This document shows positions 18,124-27,158 of a stretch of DNA of 64,000 nt, piece after piece. Origin of the DNA: JAAZKI01 sp012799905 (GTDB lineage Bacteria > Verrucomicrobiota > Lentisphaeria > Oligosphaerales > Oligosphaeraceae); contig JBMNFR010000015.1 in assembly GCA_050949415.1 (NCBI GenBank), positions 434,001 to 498,000 of the forward strand, in the 5' to 3' direction. Within the stretch, counting starts at the first letter, position 1. Every line of letters starts with the position of its first letter. Under the pieces are notes generated by a model. That model searched no databases. It saw only the letters and a program-made list of their open reading frames with translations, and was not told where the DNA came from. The translations under genes were made by a program, and so were the position numbers.

Positions 18124-19278
18124 TCAGAAGAAGCGCGCCTCGGCCATCTGCGTTCGCCAGGCGTCATCGTCTTCCCGGATGCGATTCCGCTCCGATTCCG
18201 GCACATCCGGATGAACCGGCGCTTTGCTGACGATGTTCCCCGTGTAGGAGTCATAATCGACCAAGCGCCCGGCCAGGATGTCCTCCTCCGTAATCCGAGA
18301 ATGGATAATCTCACGAAACGTCGCGCGCCCGCGGTCATAGACAATATGCAAGACGCCGTCTTCCGCCTGCACAGCGTCAGGATACGACGTCTCCCGCGCG
18401 TCCAGCAACAGCGACGATGACCAGGTCTTGCCGTCATCCTCGGACAGGAATGCGGTCAAGTTGCAGCGCCGTTGCGAATCATGGTTGTTGATTAAAAGCA
18501 CCCGGCCGGAACGAAGCCGCCGCAGGAAAAACCTGGTCGATGGATTAGGGATGGCTGCGGGCTCGCCGTCTGTCCAGGTCTTGCCTCCATCCTGCGAAAA
18601 AGACTGCCCCAGGCTTCCACGCGCCCTGGCCAACAGCCAGAGAGTGCCATCGCGGCGCTCCAAAATCATCGCCTCATCAAAAGGCGTCGGAACCTTGCGG
18701 CCGGCCTGGCGCGGGCTGAAAGTCTCTCCCCCGTCCGCGCTTTCATAATAGCGATAGTGGTCGTCGATCCAGTCATACGCGCACAGCAGCCAGCGGCCAT
18801 CCTGAAGGACAGTCGGCTGACAGCGCAGGAAGCCGGGCGCAACAAAGCGCGGCTCGCTCCAAGCCAGTTGCTCGGCGTCCGGATCATCGCAAACCATCGC
18901 CCAGGTGTTGAGATGACGCGGGTCGGCCTTGCGTCCAGCCAGGCCGAGGTCATAGTGCCGCTGCGTCCAGAACAGCCAGGCGCGATGGGAGGGGTCAAGC
19001 CACAGCTGAATGTCCAGCGCCTGCAAGTTGTGTTCCGGCCGCCCGTCAATCACCAGCAACGGCTCCTGCCAATTAAGGCCGCGGTCTGCACTGGCCGCCA
19101 ACAGGCAATAATTGCGCAAAGACGGCTCCCGAATACCGCCCGAATACCAGCCAGTCAAAAGACGACCGGAACGCGTGGCCAGAATCGTCGGACAGCCTTG
19201 CCAAAGCCGTTGGCGGACACTATACTCGGCCCCAGGCGAAAAATTGACTCGGGCGACAAAGGGTTGCTGGTGCTGCAT
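18124..19278 (-). CDS. BNR-repeat sialidase-like protein
   Basis: The 384-residue protein carries at least four Asp-box repeats (S-x-D-x-G-x-T-W/F): SADRGLNW near 64, SADGGETF near 180, SQDGGKTW near 228 and SEDDGKTW near 278. These mark a six-bladed beta-propeller of the sialidase type. There is no signal peptide, so it would act in the cytoplasm on imported glycans or oligosaccharides. Whether it is a true exo-sialidase is uncertain: a family-typical arginine triad cannot be assigned by eye. AGGAGG before ATG 19278 supports the start. Confidence 0.75.
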   Translation of the reverse strand: MQHQQPFVARVNFSPGAEYSVRQRLWQGCPTILATRSGRLLTGWYSGGIREPSLRNYCLLAASADRGLNWQEPLLVIDGRPEHNLQALDIQLWLDPSHRAWLFWTQRHYDLGLAGRKADPRHLNTWAMVCDDPDAEQLAWSEPRFVAPGFLRCQPTVLQDGRWLLCAYDWIDDHYRYYESADGGETFSPRQAGRKVPTPFDEAMILERRDGTLWLLARARGSLGQSFSQDGGKTWTDGEPAAIPNPSTRFFLRRLRSGRVLLINNHDSQRRCNLTAFLSEDDGKTWSSSLLLDARETSYPDAVQAEDGVLHIVYDRGRATFREIIHSRITEEDILAGRLVDYDSYTGNIVSKAPVHPDVPESERNRIREDDDAWRTQMAEARFF

Positions 19279-19504
19279 GAATGGCCTCCTGGATGCTTGA
19301 AGTGACGAACCAAGACCGCCTCAGGCTCCAAAGTCGATGGAACCCCAAGGGGCATAAAACTTTTTCGCACTCTTGCGGTTCAATATAGAGGCTCATTTTG
19401 CCGTTGCCAACGCTTTCTTCAGGACATCATTGTTTTTTCGTAATCTGCCAGCCATTGATATTCGGAGTTCCAGCAAGATGTAGAGCCGAGCACTCACGGT
19501 CAAG

Positions 19505-19632
19505 GCGCTTTAATGGACAGTGGACAATGGACAGAAGTGGACGTTAGTGGACGATGGACTGTGGACAGAAGTGGACATTAGTGGAGAGTGGACGTGGACG
19601 TTAATGGATGTTAGTGGACTGACGACGGCTTT
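19505..19632 (+). repeat. Dispersed repeat family 2: 130 bp array of degenerate TGGAC units (copy 1)
   Basis: The stretch is built from variants of GTGGACGTTAGTGGAC, ATGGACAGAAGTGGAC and TTAATGGATGTTAGTGGAC. A second, inverted copy at about 50930-51060 matches it unit by unit over nearly the whole length, so this is one repeat present twice rather than simple local slippage. It lies in the 557 bp gap 19279-19835, which has no gene. A CCCCAGGCTTCACCCTGGGG hairpin module, also seen near 4668, follows at 19721-19741. Confidence 0.8.
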
Positions 19633-19835
19633 CGACACGTGCCCATAGGTCTTCAGCTGACAAAAATGCATCATGCTTACAGTCATACCCCATTGCGCCG
19701 TAGGCGCTTAACCATGCTTAACCCCAGGCTTCACCCTGGGGATGGGCATACCCAAAACTGGTGCCCAGTAGGGGCACTACAGAAGACTGCCCCATTACAA
19801 TAATTGGAAGCAATTCCGGTTCTGCCCTTGCCCGA

Positions 19836-22022
19836 TTATTTTTCAACCAGGATCACACGGTCGATGAAGATGCCATTTGGTTTTTCGGAGCCTTCGACAT
19901 ACGCTGGCCCGGTGATCTTGATTGAGGCCCAGACTTCTTTTGGGAAATTCTGATCAATGCCGGTTATCGCTTTACGCATGTAAATCGACAAATTCCAGCT
20001 CCAATGGACATAGATGCGCAGGTCCTTGGTGATTGCGGTTTCTCCGAGTTTATACCAATGATATTTTTCATCGGCAGCGTAATCTCCCCGTTCCCAGTAA
20101 TACTGAGCTGCGTATTGCTGGTCTTTCGGAGCACTGCTATCGTACAGTCCGATTGAGATTGGCAGCATATGGTATTCCTTGCGATTATGCTTGGCCGGGT
20201 CGGTTGGCCTGTCTTTTCGCAATGTAAAGGCCCGCCCGCTCGAGGCTTCCGGATCATCTACCAAGTAGCGATGATGCACTCCCCATGGGTTAAAATCAGG
20301 CCAGTGCAAGTCGTGAATGGTCAGGTTCTGAAATTGTGCAGGAATCTCAAAAGGCATTGCTTCAAATAACTTCACCTCATTGTCCAGTTCCAATATACGT
20401 TGCCCGAGACTTTCCTTGCGCCAATTCCAATCCGTGACAAATTCGTTCAAGACCATTTCGGCATTGCGTCGCCAACGTTGAATCAATGCGGTTTTGCCAT
20501 CCCCGAGTGGGAGTTTGTCCTGGCGCATCAGCCTTGCATGGTCCACAGGAATGCGTTCCCATTGCACATGTTTCAGGCTGCGCTCATCGCCTGCGGCGGC
20601 TTTTTCGGCAGCATCAAGCAGAGTGTCCGCTTGCGTAAAGAAATCCCAATCAAGGAAGACATAGGTATTGCCCCGGATGCGGTAGGGGAGTTCATGCATA
20701 CGTTTCTCTAGGTATTCGAGGTATTGTCGTATGAATGGCGCCGCCTTTCCGTAATAGGCCGCCAAAAAATCATCCGTAAGTGCCTCGATATCACAATCCG
20801 GATCAATAGTCAGTTTGCTCCACAGATAATACTGCAAGGCATAAAAGCTCCGCACATAGGGATTTTCATTTTCCGCGTAATATGTCAACACACCGACATC
20901 GCGGCAATACTGAATTTCCGCCTGCATGACTTTCCGAGGCTTGAGATACGGCGTCTCTTCGCCGCTGTAAGGCTTCCAATAACTCCAGATGGCCAACTTA
21001 TCAGCCATGGGTTTCCATCCTTCAAGGATTTTGCCTTGTTCAGAGCCCGGCAGCAAGGCGGCGGTGATTTCGCTGTTGCAGCTACGCACAAGCACATTTT
21101 GGCGAGCCTTGACGCTTTGCGGCGGAGGCTGCGTGTGCTGATAGGCGAATGTCTGAACCAGAATCTCCGGGTAATCTTTTTCAATGTCTTCAGCGATGGC
21201 GTTGACAAAGTCAATATTGGCATCGCTGATGGATGGGAATTTGCGGCATTCCCCGCATTTGCAATTGTTTCCGTAGCCATCATTCTGATCGACGCTGTAA
21301 AGTATAGGCCAGTTTTCCCGTGGTTGGTCTTTACGGTCTTCTTCAATAAAGAAGCGCAGTTTTTCGGCAAAAAGTTTTCGCGCCTCCGGCTTGCTGTAGC
21401 AGGGTTCGTTTTTTGAGCCTGCCGCGAACGGGCCATTTTCCGGCCAGTCTTTTACATAGCAGGCGAAGGTGTGGCAGCCTTGCGGGGAGCCGTGATGCAT
21501 CCTGATTTCCGGATATGAGGTGCGCACGCTTTCCTTTCGCCGCATACGGAATAACCGGGTGTTCAGCCTCGGATTGCCTGAACTCATCTCACGCCGGAAA
21601 AACGGTGGGCGGTGGCGTTCGTTGATGCCGGGAAGCGACCAATTGGGATTTTCTGGCACGACCTCGGTGTCATTGGCGTAGAATCTGCAGCCAAGGTATT
21701 TTTCAATGAATTCATAGACTCCCCAGACGGTGCCTCGTACATCGCCGGTAATGACAAGTTCATTGCCGTTTGAGATGATATGCCATTCTTCGAAAGCGAG
21801 AGGAACCGCCTTGAACCATGTTGCTTCGCTGGCAGCCTTGCCCAAGTAGAAGGTGTATGGCGTTTCCTCAATGCTTTTGCCAGTGACCTTCTGAAAATAC
21901 TCTTGCAAATCCTTGGCGGCAGCCAATTCGGCGGGAAACGCATCTTTCGAGAGTTTTACGCTGCCGGAAAAACCGGAGGCGGTAGTCAATGTCAACATTA
22001 TGGAATATATCAGCTTCTTCAT
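19836..22022 (-). CDS. Secreted DUF4838 protein, alpha-glucuronidase-like N-domain
   Basis: The 728-residue protein begins MKKLIYSIMLTLTTASGFSG, a signal peptide. Residues 25-130 resemble the N-terminal domain shared by alpha-glucuronidases and GH20-type enzymes (AAKDLQEYFQKVTGKS). The middle matches DUF4838: a Cys-bearing NCKCGECRKF segment near 280, then FVNAIAEDIEKDYPEI and LAIWSYWKPY. A C-terminal beta-sandwich-like region follows. A role in polysaccharide breakdown is inferred from family; substrate unknown. ATG 22022 is used because AGGGGACATCC precedes it; an upstream frame extension lacks a ribosome site. Pseudopilin copy 3 lies immediately upstream, 72 bp away. Confidence 0.83.
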   Translation of the reverse strand: MKKLIYSIMLTLTTASGFSGSVKLSKDAFPAELAAAKDLQEYFQKVTGKSIEETPYTFYLGKAASEATWFKAVPLAFEEWHIISNGNELVITGDVRGTVWGVYEFIEKYLGCRFYANDTEVVPENPNWSLPGINERHRPPFFRREMSSGNPRLNTRLFRMRRKESVRTSYPEIRMHHGSPQGCHTFACYVKDWPENGPFAAGSKNEPCYSKPEARKLFAEKLRFFIEEDRKDQPRENWPILYSVDQNDGYGNNCKCGECRKFPSISDANIDFVNAIAEDIEKDYPEILVQTFAYQHTQPPPQSVKARQNVLVRSCNSEITAALLPGSEQGKILEGWKPMADKLAIWSYWKPYSGEETPYLKPRKVMQAEIQYCRDVGVLTYYAENENPYVRSFYALQYYLWSKLTIDPDCDIEALTDDFLAAYYGKAAPFIRQYLEYLEKRMHELPYRIRGNTYVFLDWDFFTQADTLLDAAEKAAAGDERSLKHVQWERIPVDHARLMRQDKLPLGDGKTALIQRWRRNAEMVLNEFVTDWNWRKESLGQRILELDNEVKLFEAMPFEIPAQFQNLTIHDLHWPDFNPWGVHHRYLVDDPEASSGRAFTLRKDRPTDPAKHNRKEYHMLPISIGLYDSSAPKDQQYAAQYYWERGDYAADEKYHWYKLGETAITKDLRIYVHWSWNLSIYMRKAITGIDQNFPKEVWASIKITGPAYVEGSEKPNGIFIDRVILVEK

Positions 22023-22093
22023 TGGATGTCCCCTTTTCTGAAGGCCGGATTGAAAATTGAGTTGCCATTGAAATTGATTATAAGATTTTGGCA

Positions 22094-22819
22094 TCATTCA
22101 AAAAGCTTCCATCGGGCGATAACCGACGGCGGGGAACTGGAGTTCCACATGGCGTTGGCTGGGGAAAGACTCTCAACATGCCCGTCCGCCATGCCATAAT
22201 TTTGTGAGCCGTTGTGACGTTGTTTTAATTCGATGTATGTTGCTCCGGTTGAGTCCAGTGTCTTGCCATTGGCGGCGCGTGAATTCCTGATGTTGTCGCC
22301 GGTGACGATGGCATGGGATGGTTTTTGCAGTGAGGTGATCTTGAATACACGTGCAGCAATGGTGCGGCTCGGATTGGAAAGGTAAATCGTTGCCGCCCCG
22401 CCAATATATTGGTTGTACAATGCAATCGACATGTATTCTTGATCCGGGGAAGAGGGGCATTTCAACATATCCAGTTTATTCAGTTCGGTGCTATTTGCTC
22501 CCTGAGTCGCTGGATCATACCCAATATAATCAAGAATTACGCTGGGATACAACATCCGGCAGTGCGCATGAACGTAAGAACCGTAAATCGAATTGGCGCT
22601 TACATTCATTCCTGGCGGGAGATGGTCGTCACTGTCAGCGGTGTACATTTGAGTGGCGGCAAGACAAAGCTGCCTGACTTTATTCACGCAACTGATTGTC
22701 CGCGCCTTCTCCCTGGCCTTGCTCAAGGCCGGCAGCAACATGGCAGCCAAAATCGCAATAATCGCAATGACGACGAGAAGCTCGATTAGTGTAAAGACCT
22801 TGTGATTAACTGCTTTCAT
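22094..22819 (-). CDS. Type II secretion-like pseudopilin with C-terminal DGH motif (copy 3)
   Basis: The 241-residue protein starts MKAVNHKVFTLIELLVVIAI and continues AAMLLPALSKAREKARTISC, then diverges. Near the C-terminus is NYGMADGHVESLSPANAM, the DGH signature. It is set among carbohydrate genes on the same strand: NamZ-like upstream, DUF4838 downstream. It may be part of a locus-specific pseudopilus. The frame runs further upstream, but ATG 22819 with AAGGAG ahead of it gives the canonical prepilin leader, so that start is chosen. Confidence 0.87.
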   Translation of the reverse strand: MKAVNHKVFTLIELLVVIAIIAILAAMLLPALSKAREKARTISCVNKVRQLCLAATQMYTADSDDHLPPGMNVSANSIYGSYVHAHCRMLYPSVILDYIGYDPATQGANSTELNKLDMLKCPSSPDQEYMSIALYNQYIGGAATIYLSNPSRTIAARVFKITSLQKPSHAIVTGDNIRNSRAANGKTLDSTGATYIELKQRHNGSQNYGMADGHVESLSPANAMWNSSSPPSVIARWKLFE

Positions 22820-22863
22820 TGTTCTGCAACTCCTTTTTTGCCTCAGAAATGGAAAGTAGGCAA

Positions 22864-24021
22864 TCAACTGTAAAGCAAGAACTCCTGTACGCTTTTTTCG
22901 AATTCGCTGCTTTCTTTCCGCCCGCGTGCAATGAATTGGGTCGTTGATTGTCGTCCGGTTCGCCAGTCGGCGCTGCCCAGGACGCCGTCGAAAGTGGCGC
23001 TGGCACACCGTCCATTTGCAAATGGAATGGCAAAATCAGGACACATTTCCCGGAAAATTTCGAGCATCCAGATGCCGGTTTCGAATGAATTGAATCTGTG
23101 TTTGTCGTTGATGAACAGCATCACTCCCCGACAAGTTTCTCCGACGTACTTCTGAAATGCATTGTATTGGGCGGTAAATGCGCAGGGACGGAAAATGACG
23201 CCAGGGAGATTCAACGCATTCAACTTATCAGCAATTTTATGGCCATTTGCTGCTGGCGATCCGTACATTTCGTATGGACGCGTGGTGCCGCGGGCTTCAG
23301 ATATGCTGGTTTGTCCAAAAGCGACGCACCCCGCATAGATTAAGGCGCTGGTCGGATTTGGGAGGTTTGGCGCTGGATTGCACCAGAACAATCCACAATC
23401 TTCAAAATTCATCGTACGTTTCCAGTTGGCGCATGGAATGACCGTCAGGCGGCAGCGATTTTCAAAATATCTGGCATTGACCATTTTTGCGTATTCGCCA
23501 ATGGTGAGTCCAAAACGCGCGGGAACGCCATATCCCCAATAGCGATCCATTTCCGGTTCTGCCAGCGGCCCCTCGTTAGCCACGCCGCCAAGAGGATTGA
23601 TCCGGTCAAGAACGACTAGCTCCCGGTCAAGTTCAATCAAATCCTCAATCAGGAGCGCCAGGGTCCTCAGGTAGGAAAACGCTTTGCTTCCAACATCTTG
23701 GATATCATAGACGATCGTGCAGATATCGGTCAGGCGCTCTGCGGTGAGGCGAGCTGTTTTCCCATAAAGTGCATAAACCGGCTTTCCGGTGATTGGATCG
23801 ACGCTGTCATCAAAGTGTACGCCGTTCTGATAATCGCCGCGAAAGCCATGCTCTGGCCCGAAAAATGCAGTCACTTCGAAATTCTCATTGAGAATATCGG
23901 CAACAGCCCGGCCATCACGATCAATGGCAGACGGATTGCAGACAATCCCCAGGCGACGATTTCGCAAGACTTCACTGTAACCAGCCAGATTGTCAATCCC
24001 GTTTAATACCTTAGTTTTCAT
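22864..24021 (-). CDS. NamZ-like (DUF1343) exo-beta-N-acetylmuramidase family protein
   Basis: The 385-residue protein has the DUF1343 landmarks: FFGPEHGFRGDYQNG near residue 70, YGKTARLTAERL, VYDIQDVGSKAFSYL, NPLGG.NEGP, and WGYGVPARFGLTIGEYA. NamZ of this family releases N-acetylmuramic acid from peptidoglycan chain ends. There is no signal peptide, so cytoplasmic action on imported fragments is inferred. The start ATG 24021 has GGAGCGCGATT before it and lies 11 bp inside the end of the DUF5107 gene, so translation of the two is coupled. Confidence 0.85.
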   Translation of the reverse strand: MKTKVLNGIDNLAGYSEVLRNRRLGIVCNPSAIDRDGRAVADILNENFEVTAFFGPEHGFRGDYQNGVHFDDSVDPITGKPVYALYGKTARLTAERLTDICTIVYDIQDVGSKAFSYLRTLALLIEDLIELDRELVVLDRINPLGGVANEGPLAEPEMDRYWGYGVPARFGLTIGEYAKMVNARYFENRCRLTVIPCANWKRTMNFEDCGLFWCNPAPNLPNPTSALIYAGCVAFGQTSISEARGTTRPYEMYGSPAANGHKIADKLNALNLPGVIFRPCAFTAQYNAFQKYVGETCRGVMLFINDKHRFNSFETGIWMLEIFREMCPDFAIPFANGRCASATFDGVLGSADWRTGRQSTTQFIARGRKESSEFEKSVQEFLLYS

Positions 24022-26857
24022 AATCGCGCTCCTTGATTTTCCGGTGGTAAAAATAGTTTTCATCGATCAGTGCGTCTTCGGCAGTGTCTCCACATTCCCA
24101 GCGGATGCTATTGAGCGGTGAAAAATCAATGTGGAGCCGCTCGCATTCGTCGAGCCACTGATCACGCAACCGGTTTGCCTCTTCATAATCGCCGCATGCC
24201 CAAGTCGCCTTGAGGATCAGGAATTTGCTTTTCATATCAAACATGCCAGCGCTGCGTCCACAGCCAAGGCCATGCGGATAACTCAACGCATTTTTAAAAA
24301 AGCTCAGAGCTTTCTGTGGACAGCCATTCGCCAATTCCTGGTGGCCGAGCTGGCAGTTGGCCTCAATAAAGAGGGCGGAAGTCATCCGCTTGCCTTCACA
24401 GAGGACAAAGTGCCGTCCTGTCAATTCAGCCAGGGTGCCGGCTGGATCGCCGATGCTCATCCGGAATGCAGCCCTCCGGATGGTGACGTAAGGATTGCTG
24501 CGCAGACTCTCCGGCAATTCCTTGAAAAGCTTTCCCCGTTGTTCATTAGCCTTCAGCAGTTCAAGAACCTGATCGTATTCGCAGACATATCTATAGTTGA
24601 TGGATTTCAGATCAAATCCGGCGGCATAAAACTCAGCGGCCCGAGTAAGGTCTGCAGCAATATGGCGGTAATACAGGCCGAGGTTGCGGCAGAGTTCGGG
24701 TTTGCGCAGACCGAGCTTCCAGGCAGCCATCCATTCGTCGTGCGCACCTTGCCAATTTTCAGCAGCAGCCCGCAACAATCCGCAGTAGTAACGGCATCCC
24801 GGCGCTTCGGGATGGGAGCGTGCCAATTCTTCGAAACGGGCGAACAGCCCTGGAGGCGGGAAAACGCCGGCAAGGCTGAATTGTTCTGCGCGTTCAATGT
24901 TTCCAGCGAGGTAAGCCGCTATCGGGTCTTCATTTTGCCATTGCGCAGCGATATCACGCGCCATGGCGTCGAGTCCTAGTTCGAATAAACGCTCTACTGC
25001 GACTAGCCCTGTGCGCAAATCGGTCAAAGCAGGTGTTTTTCCAGCCAGAAGCTCTGGCAATGGATTTTCCGGTGAAAGCATCTTTAAGCGACTGGAAGTC
25101 TCAACGCAGGGACTGCCGTTCAAGTGCTGGACGAGCAATGCAATTTCAAGTAACTCCACATTATTCCAGCTGTCGCTTTCAGACAGGATGCGTTCCAGTT
25201 CTTTGCGACGGCGCAGCCGGAAGAACAATTCTCCGAGGCGGGCGCTTGCCGCAGGGCGCCAAGAAGCCGAAAAACGCGCTCGTTCAAGATGAAAGATAGC
25301 GTCCGGAATGGCATTAAGGCGAAGGCAGCATAAGCCGAGATAATAGGAGATTTCCGGGCTGCGCCGGTTTTTATGCAAGGCTGCTTCAAGCATTTTTCGC
25401 GCTTCTTCGACTTGTCCAATTCGCAATTTTCTCACTGCGAGTGCAGTCAGAGCCGGTGTAAAACTCTCGTCAACGGCCAAGGCGGCTTGGTAGCAGGCTG
25501 TCGCCTTTCCCGGCTGCCCATTTTCTTCACGGTAAAGCCCCTGCAGATACTGAGCTTCTGCACCGGACAAATCAATTTTTTCATTTGTGGTGACTGGCGG
25601 CGCTGGGTCAGCCGGCGAATATTGCAGCAAATTCCATCCATCGCCGTCACATATTCGCCATTGCTTTTCGGCGGCGTAATCAAATAAACGCCCGGGTTCT
25701 GGAGTAAATTCGAAGGTTTCCTTTTCCGTGATCAGGCGTACGGTTGGCAGAACTGAATGGCATTGAATGCGTATACGCCCTTCGTCATCTCCTGAAACAG
25801 TAAAATCGGCATTGGAAGCCTGATGCTTTGCAAGCATTGAACGGAGCGGCAGCCATTCTTCAGTCCAGGCATGATTTTCGCCGGGGCGCAATAGCATAAA
25901 GTCAGTTTGGACTGGCAGTGGCCCAGCCTGAAGTTCAATATTTCCGGCGCCATCAGTAGTCAGGTTCTCATTGGTTACCTGGCCGTCATCTCCAGTGCCA
26001 AGCGTCCAGATTTTACGTCCCGGGAGTTCTCCGAAATCCGCATGATGCAACAGACCATAGCCTTTTTCGCGATGGTATAATCCGAATGTATTTTGACGGA
26101 GTTTCTGGAAAAAGAGCGGGAGCTGGAAATAAACCTTGCGATAATGCGAAATGTCAATCTGGTTGACCATTGGCAATTGCAAGGCGGCAATACGAGTGAT
26201 ATCCATGGGCGGATGAATGACGCCGTGCGCACAGTATTCCGGGAAAATGAATTCTGTGTCAGGGAATGCCGGCGCTTTTGCGTTTGTCCACCAATATCCC
26301 GGATGCGGCAGAGCAGTGCGGTTGCAGCATTGTGATTCGATATGCACAGCGCCGCTATCCGGTTTCAGGGTGACTGTGACCTGCCAGCGCATCCCGGAAA
26401 CAAATTCCCGGTCAGATATGATGATTGCTTGAGAACCATCCGAGGCGCCCGAGCGGAAAGAGCAGCAGACCGGCAGGTCGGATGTCACCGAATGACTGCC
26501 GGGAAAATTGAATTCCATTCCGGTTCCACACCATGCGCCAGTTAAACCGGCCATCACCGGCTTCAAAACAGGATTGCGGAAAAGTAATTCCTGATTTGAA
26601 ATTTTGTCCACTATGCTAATCAGCCTGCCGCCAAGCTCAGGCAAAAAAATGAGCTTCAGAAATGCGTTTTCCAATTCCATGGTCCGCATTTCCCTGTCCT
26701 CAAACTCTGTGCCAACCAGTTCGTTGAGGCAATAGGGATAAACCCGTCTCCCACGCGGCAAAGAAGGCGTCCACAAAGGCGCAAGCGTATCACTTTCTCC
26801 AGGACGACGCCAGGGAATGGTTATCAGGCTTTCGCGATACTCGACTGGCTTCAACAT
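24011..26857 (-). CDS. DUF5107 / aldose-epimerase-like protein with C-terminal TPR repeats
   Basis: The 948-residue protein has an N-terminal beta-sandwich of the galactose-mutarotase-like DUF5107 type (residues 1-370): GGRLISIVDKISNQELLF near 75 and PGYWWTNAKAP near 210 are typical of these sugar-binding sandwiches. Residues 430-900 are helical repeats of the TPR type (QYLQGLYREENGQPGKATAC, then EARKMLEAALHKN and ISYYLGLCCLRL). There is no signal peptide. Related proteins sit in sugar-catabolic operons; the activity is not established. Its last codons overlap the NamZ-like gene by 11 bp. Confidence 0.8.
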   Translation of the reverse strand: MLKPVEYRESLITIPWRRPGESDTLAPLWTPSLPRGRRVYPYCLNELVGTEFEDREMRTMELENAFLKLIFLPELGGRLISIVDKISNQELLFRNPVLKPVMAGLTGAWCGTGMEFNFPGSHSVTSDLPVCCSFRSGASDGSQAIIISDREFVSGMRWQVTVTLKPDSGAVHIESQCCNRTALPHPGYWWTNAKAPAFPDTEFIFPEYCAHGVIHPPMDITRIAALQLPMVNQIDISHYRKVYFQLPLFFQKLRQNTFGLYHREKGYGLLHHADFGELPGRKIWTLGTGDDGQVTNENLTTDGAGNIELQAGPLPVQTDFMLLRPGENHAWTEEWLPLRSMLAKHQASNADFTVSGDDEGRIRIQCHSVLPTVRLITEKETFEFTPEPGRLFDYAAEKQWRICDGDGWNLLQYSPADPAPPVTTNEKIDLSGAEAQYLQGLYREENGQPGKATACYQAALAVDESFTPALTALAVRKLRIGQVEEARKMLEAALHKNRRSPEISYYLGLCCLRLNAIPDAIFHLERARFSASWRPAASARLGELFFRLRRRKELERILSESDSWNNVELLEIALLVQHLNGSPCVETSSRLKMLSPENPLPELLAGKTPALTDLRTGLVAVERLFELGLDAMARDIAAQWQNEDPIAAYLAGNIERAEQFSLAGVFPPPGLFARFEELARSHPEAPGCRYYCGLLRAAAENWQGAHDEWMAAWKLGLRKPELCRNLGLYYRHIAADLTRAAEFYAAGFDLKSINYRYVCEYDQVLELLKANEQRGKLFKELPESLRSNPYVTIRRAAFRMSIGDPAGTLAELTGRHFVLCEGKRMTSALFIEANCQLGHQELANGCPQKALSFFKNALSYPHGLGCGRSAGMFDMKSKFLILKATWACGDYEEANRLRDQWLDECERLHIDFSPLNSIRWECGDTAEDALIDENYFYHRKIKERDYEN

Positions 26858-27090
26858 AGACTATATCCATTTTGTGCTGTTAACATTGCTGTCCACTCAC
26901 TATGGATAAGTATAGCTCAGGCGAAATCGGTTAACAAGGATGATTATGTCAAAGATACCGGACGATCGTGACAAATTATAGGAAGCATCCGTAAGGACTT
27001 TGGTAGATTCTTTTTAACTTATGTACGCGCGCGTAAGGAAGCAAAAAAATTGCCACATTATGCTAAAATGGGATAGGTGGGGAAGCACAA

Positions 27091-27124
27091 GGGGGAGGAA
27101 AAAGCCTACGCCCTTTCCTCCCCC
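27091..27124. terminator. Strong hairpin after the broken AraC gene
   Basis: Arms GGGGGAGGAAA (27091-27101) and TTTCCTCCCCC (27114-27124) are perfectly complementary around a 12-base loop. It lies 35 bp past the end of the minus-strand AraC gene and would stop its transcript, although no long T-run follows on that strand. The surrounding gap 26858-27158 shows nothing else. Confidence 0.5.
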
Positions 27125-27158
27125 TCGCAAAAACCAACGATAATTTTCAGGCGGGCTC

